A model generated the notes under the pieces. That model made no database searches and had not been told where the DNA came from. It worked only from the letters and a program-made list of their open reading frames with translations. A DNA stretch of 64,000 nt, taken from positions 1-64,000 of the forward strand of contig USDT01000009.1 in the NCBI GenBank assembly GCA_900553465.1. The letters run 5' to 3'. The DNA is from an uncultured Prevotella sp. Its GTDB lineage: Bacteria; Bacteroidota; Bacteroidia; Bacteroidales; Bacteroidaceae. The translations under genes and the position numbers were made by a program. Below are positions 53,822 through 63,007 of the stretch, in pieces. Each line of letters starts with the position of its first letter. Position 1 is the first letter of the stretch.

Positions 53822-56236
53822 ATGAAAAATTCTACTTTTAAAACGAACGCACTTCTTCTGGTGCTGTCGATGTCGGTTCTTTCGACTACCGCTCAGGTGA
53901 AACTGAAGCCGGTGGGAATGGCCGCCACAGAACTTCGTGCAAATGCTGACAAAGAGGAAACAGTCTTGCTCGATGAGGACTTTTCTTTGTTTACGGCCGG
54001 AACAGAGGATGAACCGGACAACAAGAACGTGTCCGACAACTTCACCGGAGAGATTCCGTCTTACTACACCAAGGCTCCCGGATGGCAAGGTGCAGCCATA
54101 AGACAGGCCGGTGGTGTGTGCGCTATGGTGTTGGGTAACTTTTCGACGTCTGACGGTGGCGTGGAAACTCTGCCCGGATATCTCATTACGCCGAAAGGCA
54201 ACTATGCCGGCGATCTCACTGTGACTTTCCGTGCGCGTCTGCTCGGCAACGAAACGGAGTCTGACAAGATGACCGTTGCGCTGATACATTCAGAGAAGGG
54301 CACACTGGAAAACTCACAGCTCGTTATCGGAAAGACGTGGGAGGAATACAGCGTGACATTCAGCAAGGGTGAGTTCCGTTCGTGCGCGCTGGAGTTCTCC
54401 ATGTATTCTGCTGCCGTTCTTCTGGACGACATCAAGGTGGTGAGCAAGCAGACATCAATCATTCCGCCTGTACCCGCCGGAGCTACAGACTTCAATGCCG
54501 ACGGATTCACAGCCAACTGGTATCCTACCAAGGAAGCCGAGAGCTATCTGCTCAGCCTTTATGAGATGAATATGGACAAGGCCACGACTTCCGAATCGTT
54601 CGACGGTATAAACTCTACAGCCGACGGTATGGTGGACAGCAGCAACCCCAACTACCCTGAAGGATGGCAGATCGTGCTGGCGCAGGGCGACGGCATACAG
54701 CTCAGCAACGTCGGATATGAAGGCTCGCAGGCTCTTGTCATGGGCGAGACAAACGACTGGTTGCAGACACCTTACATCGACGGAAAACTTGTTGACTTCA
54801 AGTTCTACGCTCGAAACATATCTGGTAATCCGGTTAATGCAAGCACCATAAAGGTGAACGTGATGCTCGATAATGACGAGTGGTATGAACTCGGACGCAT
54901 CGATATAGAGCGTATATCAACTCAGGGTGAGTTCATCTCTGTTGCCAACAGTCTGGAGGACAACATCCACCGTGTGGCTATCGTGTTCGAAAAGCATGCA
55001 AACGACACAGATAAAGATCCGATGGTTGCCATCGACCAGATATCGTATATGGTGCAGCCGGAGACAGTTCCTGTATTCGTGGACAAGGAACTGACCGACA
55101 CATTCTACGTGGCTAAGGGACTTGATGCGGCAAAAGACTATTGCTATACGGTGAAGGCAAAGAACACTGAATTCACTTCGGCTGTGTCAGACGCCGTTCC
55201 TGCTCTCGGACTGGCAGTGCCTGTGCTGAGTGTTGCCGACGGAGTGAGCGACAATCAGTATACTGCCCGCTGGCAGGCTGTGCCGAAAGCTGACGGCTAT
55301 TATGTGCGCAACTTCAGGGTTTATACAGTGGACGAACCGGAAGAGACGGTCGTTCTGCACGAGGATTTTGCTAAGGCGACACAGGGAACTCAGGACATGC
55401 CGTATAACGATGTCATGTCTATGTTCGGTCCGAAATCGCTCGATGCTTATACAACACTTCCCGGATGGCTGGGCCAGAACTATGTCACTATCCCCGGAAT
55501 GCTTGGTGGCAACTCCGGTGCAGGCAGCTTCAGCAAGGCCGGAACAGTTCAGACTCCGGCTTTAAAACTCGATGGCAACGGAGGAAAGTTCAAGGTTGAA
55601 GTGACCATGTGTGGCGGTCTTGGCACAGAGGAGGACTCACTTGTCATCCAGGCAGGCTCAAAGGTATACAAGCGTCTGTACTTCTCCGGCGAATATGAGC
55701 CCACAACTCTCACTGCCGAATTCGACTGTGGTGAGGCAGACATGCCGCTGTTGATTTATACATACAAAGGCTCTATGTTCTTCATCGACGACATAAAGGT
55801 AAGCCAAGAGCTTGCTTCCGGTTCTCAGATCATCACAGAGGAGGCCAACGGTTTTGCTTGGGGCAACCAGAATACAGCCTATACCTTCAGCAATCTGGAG
55901 CAGGGCGAGCACGAGAACTTCGGCTATCGTGTATATGCTTACCGTCTGTTCTGCGGTCAGGAGGTTTACTCTCCGTCGGGCGAGATGGCTCTCGTAGATC
56001 TCAACGGAACCACCGACGGCATAGACATGGCGCAGGGCGTTAAGGGTATATTCGCTGTAGGACGCAATGTGCACGTGGTTCTTGACCAGCCGCAGGCTGT
56101 TGAGGTGTACGACGTGAGCGGCCGCAAGTGTGTTGATGCAGCCGGAACAGCCGGTACGAATGTTTACGTACTTGGACGTCCTGGTGTATATGTTGTGAAG
56201 TCAGGAGGTATGATCAAGAAGATTGTTATCCGCTGA
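53822..56236 (+). CDS. Secreted choice-of-anchor J protein with T9SS sorting domain
   Basis: An 804-residue exported protein (signal peptide MKNSTFKTNALLLVLSMSVLS, cut near 'TTAQ'). Two long anchor-J modules are marked by 'LLDEDFSLFTAGTEDEPDN' ... 'YYTKAPGWQGAAI' and 'VLHEDFAKATQGTQDMPYND' ... 'YTTLPGWLGQNYV'. Each ends with a phrase like 'FFIDDIKVSQE'. Between them are a third jelly-roll-like domain (residues about 250-420, 'DGIQLSNVGYEGSQALVMG') and Fn3-like linkers. The C-terminus ('QAVEVYDVSGRKCVDAAG', 'GRPGVYVVKSGGMIKKIVIR') is a T9SS sorting domain. Related in plan to the 69-4408 gene; binding function inferred. Confidence 0.87.
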   Translation: MKNSTFKTNALLLVLSMSVLSTTAQVKLKPVGMAATELRANADKEETVLLDEDFSLFTAGTEDEPDNKNVSDNFTGEIPSYYTKAPGWQGAAIRQAGGVCAMVLGNFSTSDGGVETLPGYLITPKGNYAGDLTVTFRARLLGNETESDKMTVALIHSEKGTLENSQLVIGKTWEEYSVTFSKGEFRSCALEFSMYSAAVLLDDIKVVSKQTSIIPPVPAGATDFNADGFTANWYPTKEAESYLLSLYEMNMDKATTSESFDGINSTADGMVDSSNPNYPEGWQIVLAQGDGIQLSNVGYEGSQALVMGETNDWLQTPYIDGKLVDFKFYARNISGNPVNASTIKVNVMLDNDEWYELGRIDIERISTQGEFISVANSLEDNIHRVAIVFEKHANDTDKDPMVAIDQISYMVQPETVPVFVDKELTDTFYVAKGLDAAKDYCYTVKAKNTEFTSAVSDAVPALGLAVPVLSVADGVSDNQYTARWQAVPKADGYYVRNFRVYTVDEPEETVVLHEDFAKATQGTQDMPYNDVMSMFGPKSLDAYTTLPGWLGQNYVTIPGMLGGNSGAGSFSKAGTVQTPALKLDGNGGKFKVEVTMCGGLGTEEDSLVIQAGSKVYKRLYFSGEYEPTTLTAEFDCGEADMPLLIYTYKGSMFFIDDIKVSQELASGSQIITEEANGFAWGNQNTAYTFSNLEQGEHENFGYRVYAYRLFCGQEVYSPSGEMALVDLNGTTDGIDMAQGVKGIFAVGRNVHVVLDQPQAVEVYDVSGRKCVDAAGTAGTNVYVLGRPGVYVVKSGGMIKKIVIR

Positions 56237-56260
56237 TAGCGGTTCTGACGATATAGTCGG

Positions 56261-56302
56261 GCCGGCTGCGTAGGGCTTCCATGCTTTCCGCAGCCGGCTT
56301 TT
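56261..56302 (+). terminator. Terminator of the anchor-J gene
   Basis: GCCGGCTGCG (56261-56270) pairs perfectly with CGCAGCCGGC (56289-56298), followed by TTTT. Confidence 0.88.
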
Positions 56303-56424
56303 CCGTTTCTTGTCCTATAGCTTGTGCAGATATGTTTTTTTCGTGTTGAGAATGGTGAAAAGTGGATATTTGGTCTTGTAATTGGATGATTTGTGTTAAA
56401 ATAAGTAAAATATATAGGCGTTTG

Positions 56425-56456
56425 TTTGGCGGTTTGAGCAAATGTTCTTATCTTTG
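56425..56456 (+). promoter_or_regulatory. Promoter of tRNA-Val
   Basis: TTTG (56425-56428), 20-bp spacer, TATCTTTG (56449-56456), a full match to the Bacteroidota consensus; the mature tRNA starts 22 nt later. Confidence 0.85.
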
Positions 56457-56478
56457 CACCGCTTTTAAGATAAGCGAC

Positions 56479-56553
56479 GGGCGTTTAGCTCAGCTGGTTT
56501 AGAGCATCTGCCTTACAAGCAGAGGGTCGGCGGTTCGAATCCGTCAACGCCCA
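56479..56553 (+). tRNA. tRNA-Val (anticodon TAC)
   Basis: A 75-nt tRNA without encoded CCA. The acceptor arms GGGCGTT and AACGCCC pair fully, the D-arm is 'GCTC...GAGC', the anticodon loop CTTACAA carries TAC, and the T-arm contains GGTTCGAATCC. It reads valine codons GUA/GUG. It has its own promoter and terminator, so it is a single-gene transcription unit. Confidence 0.97.
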
Positions 56554-56560
56554 CAGCCAT

Positions 56561-56592
56561 AGCCGGATGTAATTTTGCATCCGACTTTTTTG
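56561..56592 (+). terminator. Terminator of tRNA-Val
   Basis: CGGATG (56564-56569) pairs with CATCCG (56578-56583), followed by T6 at 56586-56591. Confidence 0.8.
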
Positions 56593-56868
56593 TGTCTGTA
56601 CGTTTCGTGTCCGTTTGGCAGCTATCGTATGATGGAGCGGTTGCAGTATGTTTTCTGTCTGTTCTTTCATGTGTCCTTTCGGTTCGGTGGAAATTCTGTA
56701 GTGACAGGTTTCTGTAAATAATTACCATAGAAAGCTGTAAAATTTCATGACAACGCGTGATGACATGAGTACAGACAGGTGTTTTCTTGTTTAATGATAA
56801 ATCCGTGTTTCTGTAACCAGTTAATCATCACCGTAATACATGTGCATGCTCTTCTTGCTTTTCGTTGC

Positions 56869-57393
56869 ACCTCATCTCGGCTTTTTAAAAGAAAACCCGG
56901 ACGGCGCACTTACAGATTTTCTTGACTTTTTTTTGACAAATGAAAATCGTGAAATAGGAGTGAGAAGGTGTTGAATCGTATGTTTCGGAGGCATGTTCTG
57001 TATGAATGTTCTTGTCATATACCCTGCTGCAGAGTGCCGTATGCTTCATCCTGCTTTCCGTTTAAGTCTGTTTCAGCTTCCGTTTTCGTTCGTTTCAGGG
57101 TGTGATATGGTGTGTTTCATGCCCTGAAATGGGTCATATCGCATGCTGAAATGGTGCATTTTGTGTGACTGAAAAATCGCTTCCGGACGTAAATCGTTGT
57201 TATACAGATGTTTGCTTAAAGCTCTTATTTCTCGCGTATTTGCTCCCGAAGGAAAGTCGGCGCGCAAATACGCGCTCGTTTTTTGGGGTAGAACAGAAAA
57301 CTCTTGCGGAAAAACCGCAACATGCTTACAATTTGAAAAAGCGCGGGTTTGTTTCATCTCAACAGAGAAAGACGATGCCCTTCCGGAGTTGAA
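56869..57393. repeat. Composite intergenic repeat element, copy V
   Basis: About 525 bp that aligns without net gap to 62237-62761 (constant offset 5368). Order: a block of 63 bp (56878-56940) with GAAAAC, CACTTACAG and TTGACTTTTTTTTGACAAA; a 119-bp less conserved stretch; the 22-bp array (57059-57185); about 50 bp; perfect inverted arms CGCGTATTTGC (57233-57243) and GCAAATACGCG (57264-57274); then GGGGTAGAACAGAAAACTC and ACATGCTTACAAT. No protein-coding potential is shared between copies. No terminal inverted repeats or target duplications were found. The sequence at 56593-56868 shows nothing I can name. Confidence 0.85.
57059..57185. repeat. 22-bp-period dyad array V (5-6 units)
   Basis: Cores start at 57059, 57081, 57103, 57125 and 57147, with a decayed one at about 57169. 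TGAAATGGTGCATTTTG and TGATATGGTGTGTTTCA are typical. Confidence 0.85.
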
Positions 57394-57623
57394 GACGCGG
57401 GCTTATTATCGTAACCGGTATATACGGAATTCCTCTCGAACCGTCCTTTCCGGTTGATTTTCAGTTCTCTGACTGATGATGCAGGGCTTTTTTTATCCTT
57501 CCTTGCCTCGATGTGTTTTTATTCTGTTTATAACCTGATTTGTGAAAATAGTCATTTCAAAGTGGCATTAAAAGTTAAGTGTGCATAAAATAAGAGTAAC
57601 AAAAGGCTAAGTTTTCGAAAACT

Positions 57624-57656
57624 TTGCGCATGTTTCGATTTAAATTATTAATTTTG
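57624..57656 (+). promoter_or_regulatory. Promoter of purB
   Basis: TTG (57624-57626), 22-bp spacer, TAATTTTG (57649-57656); the ATG follows 24 nt later. Confidence 0.75.
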
Positions 57657-57680
57657 CAGCATCTATAATAGGTATTTTTT

Positions 57681-59027
57681 ATGAAACTTGACTTGCTTAC
57701 CGCCATATCCCCGATAGATGGCCGTTACAGAGGTAAAACGGAGGCATTGGCCGATTACTTTTCAGAGTATGCACTCATCCGCTACAGAGTGCGTGTGGAA
57801 ATAGAATATTTCATCACCTTGTGCGAACTTCCGCTGCCGCAGCTGGCTTCGTTCGACCATGCGTTGTTCGGACGTTTGAGAAGCATTTACACCGATTTCG
57901 ATGAGGTGTGTGCGCAGCGTGTGAAGGACATCGAGGCTGTGACCAACCACGATGTGAAGGCTGTGGAATATTTCATAAAGGAAGAATTCGACAAGATCGG
58001 CGGACTGGATGCCTACAAGGAGTTCATACACTTCGGTCTTACGTCGCAGGACATCAACAATACCAGCGTGCCGTTGTCCATCAAGGAAGCGCTCGAGAAG
58101 GTTTACTGTCCGGCTGTTGAAGAACTCATCGCACAGCTCAGCGACTATGCCGAGGAGTGGAAGGACGTAGCCATGCTTGCCAAGACGCACGGCCAGCCGG
58201 CGTCGCCTACAAGACTCGGTAAGGAAATCATGGTTTACGTGTACCGTCTCACCGAACAGCTCAACCAGCTGAAGGCATGCAAGATGACTGTGAAGTTCGG
58301 AGGTGCTACGGGCAACTACAACGCCCACCATGTGGCATATCCGCAGTTTGACTGGAAAGCTTTCGGCAACAGCTTCGCTAAGGAGAAACTCGGCATGGAG
58401 CGTGAGCAGTACACCACACAGATAAGCAACTACGATTGCCTTGGCGGAGTGTTCGACGCCATGCGCCGCATAAATACAATCATCATCGACCTTGACCGCG
58501 ATTTCTGGATGTATATTTCCATGGACTACTTCAAACAGAAGATAAAAGCCGGCGAGGTTGGTTCGAGTGCAATGCCTCATAAAGTCAATCCTATCGACTT
58601 CGAGAACAGTGAGGGCAACCTCGGCGTGGCAAATGCCGTGCTCCAGTTCCTCGCAGCCAAGCTGCCGGTGAGCCGCCTGCAGCGCGACCTTACCGACTCT
58701 ACGGTGCTCCGCAATGTGGGCGTGCCGTTCGGTCATGGCCTTATCGCCATCATGAGTACGCTGAAAGGACTGCGCAAGCTCATTCTCAACGAACAGAAGA
58801 TTTACGAGGATCTCGACAATACATGGGCAGTAGTGGCAGAAGCCATACAGACTATTCTGCGCCGCGAAGCTTATCCTCATCCTTACGAGGCACTGAAAGC
58901 GCTTACCCGTACTAACAAGAAGATGACAGAAGAAACCATCCACGACTTCGTGAAAACGCTCGATGTGAGCGATGAGGTCAAGGCTGAGCTTATGGCCATC
59001 ACGCCGCACAATTACACGGGTATCTGA
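57681..59027 (+). CDS. purB: Adenylosuccinate lyase
   Basis: A 448-residue enzyme of the fumarase/aspartase superfamily, close in length to E. coli PurB. N-terminal 'LTAISPIDGRYRGKTEALAD' is diagnostic of this PurB type. Catalytic regions: 'FIHFGLTSQDINNTSVPL', 'AKTHGQPASPTRLGKE' (His) and the signature loop 'EVGSSAMPHKVNPIDFENSE'. It acts twice in purine synthesis, cleaving SAICAR and adenylosuccinate with release of fumarate. Own promoter 24 nt upstream. The gap to the next gene is 96 nt without terminator, so read-through is possible. Confidence 0.96.
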   Translation: MKLDLLTAISPIDGRYRGKTEALADYFSEYALIRYRVRVEIEYFITLCELPLPQLASFDHALFGRLRSIYTDFDEVCAQRVKDIEAVTNHDVKAVEYFIKEEFDKIGGLDAYKEFIHFGLTSQDINNTSVPLSIKEALEKVYCPAVEELIAQLSDYAEEWKDVAMLAKTHGQPASPTRLGKEIMVYVYRLTEQLNQLKACKMTVKFGGATGNYNAHHVAYPQFDWKAFGNSFAKEKLGMEREQYTTQISNYDCLGGVFDAMRRINTIIIDLDRDFWMYISMDYFKQKIKAGEVGSSAMPHKVNPIDFENSEGNLGVANAVLQFLAAKLPVSRLQRDLTDSTVLRNVGVPFGHGLIAIMSTLKGLRKLILNEQKIYEDLDNTWAVVAEAIQTILRREAYPHPYEALKALTRTNKKMTEETIHDFVKTLDVSDEVKAELMAITPHNYTGI

Positions 59028-59123
59028 TAAGAAATCATTTTTTTTACACTTAAAAGGTTTACATATTTCAGAAAGTTGTAATTTATTAACCGGAGCCGTG
59101 AGGCCAAAACATCATCATTTAAT

Positions 59124-60512
59124 ATGGATTTAGAATTAGAAAACAAAGCACAAGGGCAGTCTTCGGAGCAGAATGGCGAGAGCCAGGAGCATGCTGCCTC
59201 AAACTATCAGAAGGATTATCGTAGCGGCACCCGGCCGCAGCGTCCGCGTATTCGTGTGCAGCGTGCATACACAGCGGGACGCACCAACAACGATGAGGGC
59301 GGTTTCCGTCCCGAAGGTTTTGGAGCCGGATTGCTGCAAAACAATAATAACACAGGTTATCAGCCGCGTCAGCAGGCCGGTTATCGTCCGCGCTTCAACA
59401 GCGGCGAAGGTGCTCAGGGCGGCTATCAGCCACGCCAGCAGGCCGGTTATCGTCCGCGCTTCAACGGCGGTGATGATGCTCAGGGCGGCTATCAGCCACG
59501 CCAGCAGGCAGGCTATCGTCCGCGCTTCAACAGCGGCGAAGGTGCTCAGGGTAGCTATCAGCCACGCCAGCAGGCTGGCTATCGTCCGCGTTACAATAGC
59601 GGTGAAGGTGCTCAGGGCGGCTATCAGCAGCGTCAGGGTGGTTTCCAGCAGCGTGGCGCACGTCCGCAGCGCGGCGGTTACAACAAGAACTTCCAGCAGG
59701 GAGGTTATCGTCCTCGTACCGCTGATTACGATCCGAATGCTAAGTACAGCATGAAGAAACGCATCGAGTACAGCGAAACCCACATCGATCCGAACGAACC
59801 TATACGTCTTAATAAGTTCCTGGCCAACGCTGGTGTTTGCAGCCGTCGCGAAGCCGATGAGTACATAGAGGCAGGCGCAGTGACCGTTAACGGAACAGTG
59901 GTAACCGAACTCGGTACAAAGGTTAAGCGTACTGACGAGATCAAGTTCCAGAACAATCCTGTGACACTTGAGAAGAAGGTTTACGTGCTTCTCAACAAAC
60001 CGAAGGATTGTGTCACCACAAGCGACGACCCACAGCACCGCAAGACCGTGATGGACATCGTGGGTAACGTATGTCCGGAGCGCATATATCCGGTGGGACG
60101 ACTCGACCGCAACACTACAGGTGTGCTGCTTCTCACCAACGACGGCGACCTTGCGAGCAAGCTGACTCATCCTAAGTTCCTCAAGAAAAAGGTTTACCAC
60201 GTATTCCTCGACAAGAATGTCACTGCTCACGACATGCAGCAGATAGCCGAGGGTATAGAGCTTGAGGACGGCGAGATACATGCAGACGCAATCGAATATG
60301 CAAGCGATACAGACAAGAGTCAGGTGGGAATAGAGATTCACAGCGGTAAGAACCGCATCGTGCGTCGTATTTTCGAACACCTGGGCTATCATGTAGTGAA
60401 GCTCGACCGCGTACAGTTTGCCGGACTGACAAAGAAGAACCTGCGTCGCGGTGACTGGCGTTTCCTCACAGAGAAAGAGGTTGACATGCTGCGCATGGGT
60501 GCTTTCGAGTAA
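59124..60512 (+). CDS. rRNA pseudouridine synthase (RsuA/RluB type) with repeat-rich N-terminal tail
   Basis: A 462-residue protein. Residues about 215-455 are the enzyme: S4 RNA-binding domain 'IRLNKFLANAGVCSRREADE', then the catalytic 'RIYPVGRLDRNTTGVLLLTND' with the nucleophilic Asp, and 'IHSGKNRIVRRIFEHLGYHV'. It isomerises a uridine in rRNA, probably 23S (RluB-like). The first about 200 residues are disordered and rich in Gly, Gln, Arg and Tyr, with four near-identical 22-residue repeats 'GYQPRQQAGYRPRFNSGEG..' (residues 78-165), then RG/QQ-rich sequence. Such RGG/GYR tails bind RNA or promote condensation; the role here is inferred. Confidence 0.93.
   Translation: MDLELENKAQGQSSEQNGESQEHAASNYQKDYRSGTRPQRPRIRVQRAYTAGRTNNDEGGFRPEGFGAGLLQNNNNTGYQPRQQAGYRPRFNSGEGAQGGYQPRQQAGYRPRFNGGDDAQGGYQPRQQAGYRPRFNSGEGAQGSYQPRQQAGYRPRYNSGEGAQGGYQQRQGGFQQRGARPQRGGYNKNFQQGGYRPRTADYDPNAKYSMKKRIEYSETHIDPNEPIRLNKFLANAGVCSRREADEYIEAGAVTVNGTVVTELGTKVKRTDEIKFQNNPVTLEKKVYVLLNKPKDCVTTSDDPQHRKTVMDIVGNVCPERIYPVGRLDRNTTGVLLLTNDGDLASKLTHPKFLKKKVYHVFLDKNVTAHDMQQIAEGIELEDGEIHADAIEYASDTDKSQVGIEIHSGKNRIVRRIFEHLGYHVVKLDRVQFAGLTKKNLRRGDWRFLTEKEVDMLRMGAFE
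59355..59618 (+). repeat. Four 66-bp coding tandem repeats
   Basis: Units at 59355-59420, 59421-59486, 59487-59552 and 59553-59618 encode the 22-residue repeat in frame. DNA identity is high, so copy number could change by slippage or recombination. Confidence 0.92.
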
Positions 60513-60660
60513 ACAGTGAAACTGAAACAGAAAAACATAAACAGATGACGTGTCGGCCGATTCGGGCCGTGCCGCTGCCGCGGAGACCGGTTGTATAAAC
60601 TGTGAGAGGGCAGAGGCACGTGCTGAAAAGGCTGACAGCATTTTATAACATATTCAAAAA

Positions 60661-62064
60661 ATGGAGACAATACGTAGAACAAAGGTTGTTGACGTTCTGA
60701 AGCGCACCGACTTCGGCGCGACTGTCAATGTCAGAGGATGGGTGCGTACACACCGCAGCAGCAAGGCCGTTGATTTCATTGCACTTAACGACGGCTCAAC
60801 TATAAAGAACGTTCAGATAGTTGTCGATCCCTCCAAGTTCGACGAGAACATGCTGAAGCAGATCACCACAGGTGCCTGTATTAGCGCTACCGGCGAACTT
60901 GTCGAGAGCCAGGGAGCCGGTCAGGCTTCCGAAATACAGTGCCGCGAGCTCGAGATTTACGGTCTGTGCGGTTCTGACTATCCCATGCAGAAGAAGGGAC
61001 AGAGCTTCGAATACATGCGTCAGTACGCCCATATGCGTCTGCGCACCAATACTTTCGGTGCCGTTATGCGCATCCGTCATAACATGGCCATCGCCATACA
61101 CAAGTTCTTCCACGACCGCGGCTTCTTCTATTTCCATTCTCCTATCATCACCGCAAGCGACTGCGAGGGTGCCGGCGAGATGTTCCAGGTTACTACAAAG
61201 AACCTGTATGACCTGAAGAAAGACGAGGAAGGAAAGATCATCTACAGCGATGATTTCTTCGGAAAGATGACATCTCTCACCGTTTCGGGACAGCTCGAAG
61301 GTGAGCTCGGAGCCACTGCTCTTGGACAGATTTATACATTCGGTCCGACATTCCGCGCCGAGAACAGTAATACTCCGCGCCATCTTGCAGAGTTCTGGAT
61401 GATAGAGCCGGAGGTGGCTTTCATCGATAAGGACGACCTGATGGACCTCGAGGAAGACTTCATCAAGTATTGTGTGCAGTGGGCTTTGGACAACTGCAAG
61501 GACGATCTTGAGTTCCTCAACAAGATGATTGATAAGGGTCTGATCGCACGACTCGAAGGAGTGTTGAAGGATTCGTTCGTACGTCTCACCTATACCGACG
61601 GTATCAAGATTCTCGAAGAGGCTGTGGCAAACGGCAAGAAGTTCGAGTTCCCGGTTTCATGGGGCATGGATCTCGCGAGCGAACACGAGCGCTTCCTCGT
61701 TGAGGAGCACTTCAAGAAGCCTGTGATAATGAATGATTATCCGAAGGAGATAAAGGCTTTCTACATGAAGATGAACGAAGACGGCCGCACAGTGCAGGGT
61801 ACAGACGTGCTGTTCCCGCAGATCGGCGAGATAATCGGTGGAAGTGTGCGTGAGGAAAGCTACGACAAACTCATGACACAGATTACCGAGCGCAACATCC
61901 CGATGAAGGATATGTGGTGGTATCTTGACACCCGCAAGTACGGAACATGCCCTCACGGTGGTTTCGGACTCGGTTTCGAGCGTCTCATCCTCTTCGTTAC
62001 AGGTATGCAGAACATACGCGACGTCATCCCGTTCCCGCGTACACCGAAGACTGCCGAGTTCTAA
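60661..62064 (+). CDS. asnS: Asparagine--tRNA ligase
   Basis: A 467-residue class II synthetase. The N-terminal OB-fold anticodon-binding domain includes '[20 protein letters not shown]'. Motif 2 is '[21 protein letters not shown]' and motif 3 '[20 protein letters not shown]'; the tail '[15 protein letters not shown]' is the common AsnRS ending. 'GECEGAG'-type catalytic loop appears as '[14 protein letters not shown]'. It charges tRNA-Asn with asparagine. A 148-nt gap after the pseudouridine synthase, and a strong terminator downstream. Confidence 0.97.
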   Translation: METIRRTKVVDVLKRTDFGATVNVRGWVRTHRSSKAVDFIALNDGSTIKNVQIVVDPSKFDENMLKQITTGACISATGELVESQGAGQASEIQCRELEIYGLCGSDYPMQKKGQSFEYMRQYAHMRLRTNTFGAVMRIRHNMAIAIHKFFHDRGFFYFHSPIITASDCEGAGEMFQVTTKNLYDLKKDEEGKIIYSDDFFGKMTSLTVSGQLEGELGATALGQIYTFGPTFRAENSNTPRHLAEFWMIEPEVAFIDKDDLMDLEEDFIKYCVQWALDNCKDDLEFLNKMIDKGLIARLEGVLKDSFVRLTYTDGIKILEEAVANGKKFEFPVSWGMDLASEHERFLVEEHFKKPVIMNDYPKEIKAFYMKMNEDGRTVQGTDVLFPQIGEIIGGSVREESYDKLMTQITERNIPMKDMWWYLDTRKYGTCPHGGFGLGFERLILFVTGMQNIRDVIPFPRTPKTAEF

Positions 62065-62085
62065 ACGGAAGTCTCAAAACATAAA

Positions 62086-62135
62086 AACAATCCCGGAACA
62101 AAGTTTTTGCGCTTCTGTTCCGGGATTGTTCTTTT
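62086..62135 (+). terminator. Terminator of asnS
   Basis: AACAATCCCGGAACA (62086-62100) pairs perfectly with TGTTCCGGGATTGTT (62116-62130), followed by C-TTTT. Confidence 0.93.
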
Positions 62136-62236
62136 ATCATCGTTACGCCATTGTTTAAATGGTTGTATTATGTTTCCTTATTCTCGTTTCATTGTTTTCC
62201 TGTTGCCGTTCCGTGGTTTCTCTTGATTATTCTCAT

Positions 62237-62761
62237 GCCTCATACCGGCGTTTTTAGAGAAAACTCAGCAAGCGGACTTACAGTTTTTCTTGACTTTTTT
62301 TTGACAAAATTTTTTCGTAAAAGAAATGTAAAGGAATGTTAAATCCGGCATAAGAAAGGCCGGTTCAGGCCGTATGGCCTTGTGTTATATCCGGTAGTGG
62401 AATGTCGTATATTCCGTTCAGCGTTCCGGTTAAGCCCGTTTTAGGGTCTGGTTATGCCTGTTTCAGGGCCTGATATGCACCATAACACACCCTGAAACGG
62501 CCTGTATCGCGTGCCAATATGGTGCTTTTTGTATGACGAAAGAATCATCTTCAAACATAAACCGTTGATGTCCAGTATTTTGCGTAAGGCTCTTATTTTT
62601 CGCGAATTTGCGTCCGACGGAGAGCTGGCGCGCAAATACTCGCTCGTTTTTCGGGGTAGAACAGAAAACTCAGACAGAAAAACCGAAACATGCTTACAAT
62701 CTGAAAGAGTGCTTGCCGGGTTCATCCGGACAGAAGCAGACAACACTTATAAAGGATTGAA
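62237..62761. repeat. Composite intergenic repeat element, copy VI
   Basis: Partner of 56869-57393. The upstream block is at 62246-62308, the array at 62427-62553 and the palindrome arms at 62601-62611 (CGCGAATTTGC) and 62632-62642 (GCAAATACTCG), which here differ from perfect pairing at two positions. GGGGTAGAACAGAAAACTC follows. It lies between two converging terminators, so it is probably outside both transcripts. Nothing could be named in 62136-62236 or 62762-62941. Confidence 0.85.
62427..62553. repeat. 22-bp-period dyad array VI (5-6 units)
   Basis: Cores start at 62427, 62449, 62471, 62493, 62515 and (weak) 62537. Orientation of cores is mixed: TGATATGCACCATAACA reads as the complement of the common TGATATGGTGCATATCA form. 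Confidence 0.85.
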
Positions 62762-62941
62762 GACTATGGCTCGCGCATTATATCAATACACACTGATTTT
62801 CTACCGGCCGCTTTCCGCACGGCATTGTGCACAAGACGGCATCATGAAAACCACTATTCCGCATGTTCATAAACGCTTAGCCGACAATTCACACAATGCG
62901 CTCCGACAGACAGAAAAACATTTTCCACCACACGGAAAAAC

Positions 62942-62976
62942 AAAAAGGACTGACCGCAAAGATAAGCAGTCAGTCC
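62942..62976 (-). terminator. Terminator of the leftward gene at the right edge
   Basis: GGACTGAC (62947-62954) pairs perfectly with GTCAGTCC (62969-62976); on the minus strand five T follow. Confidence 0.85.
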
Positions 62977-63007
62977 GTGTTACCCTAAAAACGCTGATTG
63001 ACTCACG

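Noticed and set aside
56869..57393. Insertion sequence or transposase remnant
   Set aside because: No transposase motif in any frame and no terminal inverted repeats; it is kept as a non-coding composite repeat only.
59355..59618. Relation between the 66-bp coding repeats and the 22-bp intergenic arrays (66 = 3 x 22)
   Set aside because: The sequences are unrelated; the coding unit is set by a 22-residue protein repeat, so the number match is coincidence.
59199..60641. 480-residue frame antisense to the pseudouridine synthase gene
   Set aside because: It is a by-product of codon bias and the coding repeats of the sense gene; its composition is that of a mirror of the sense protein.
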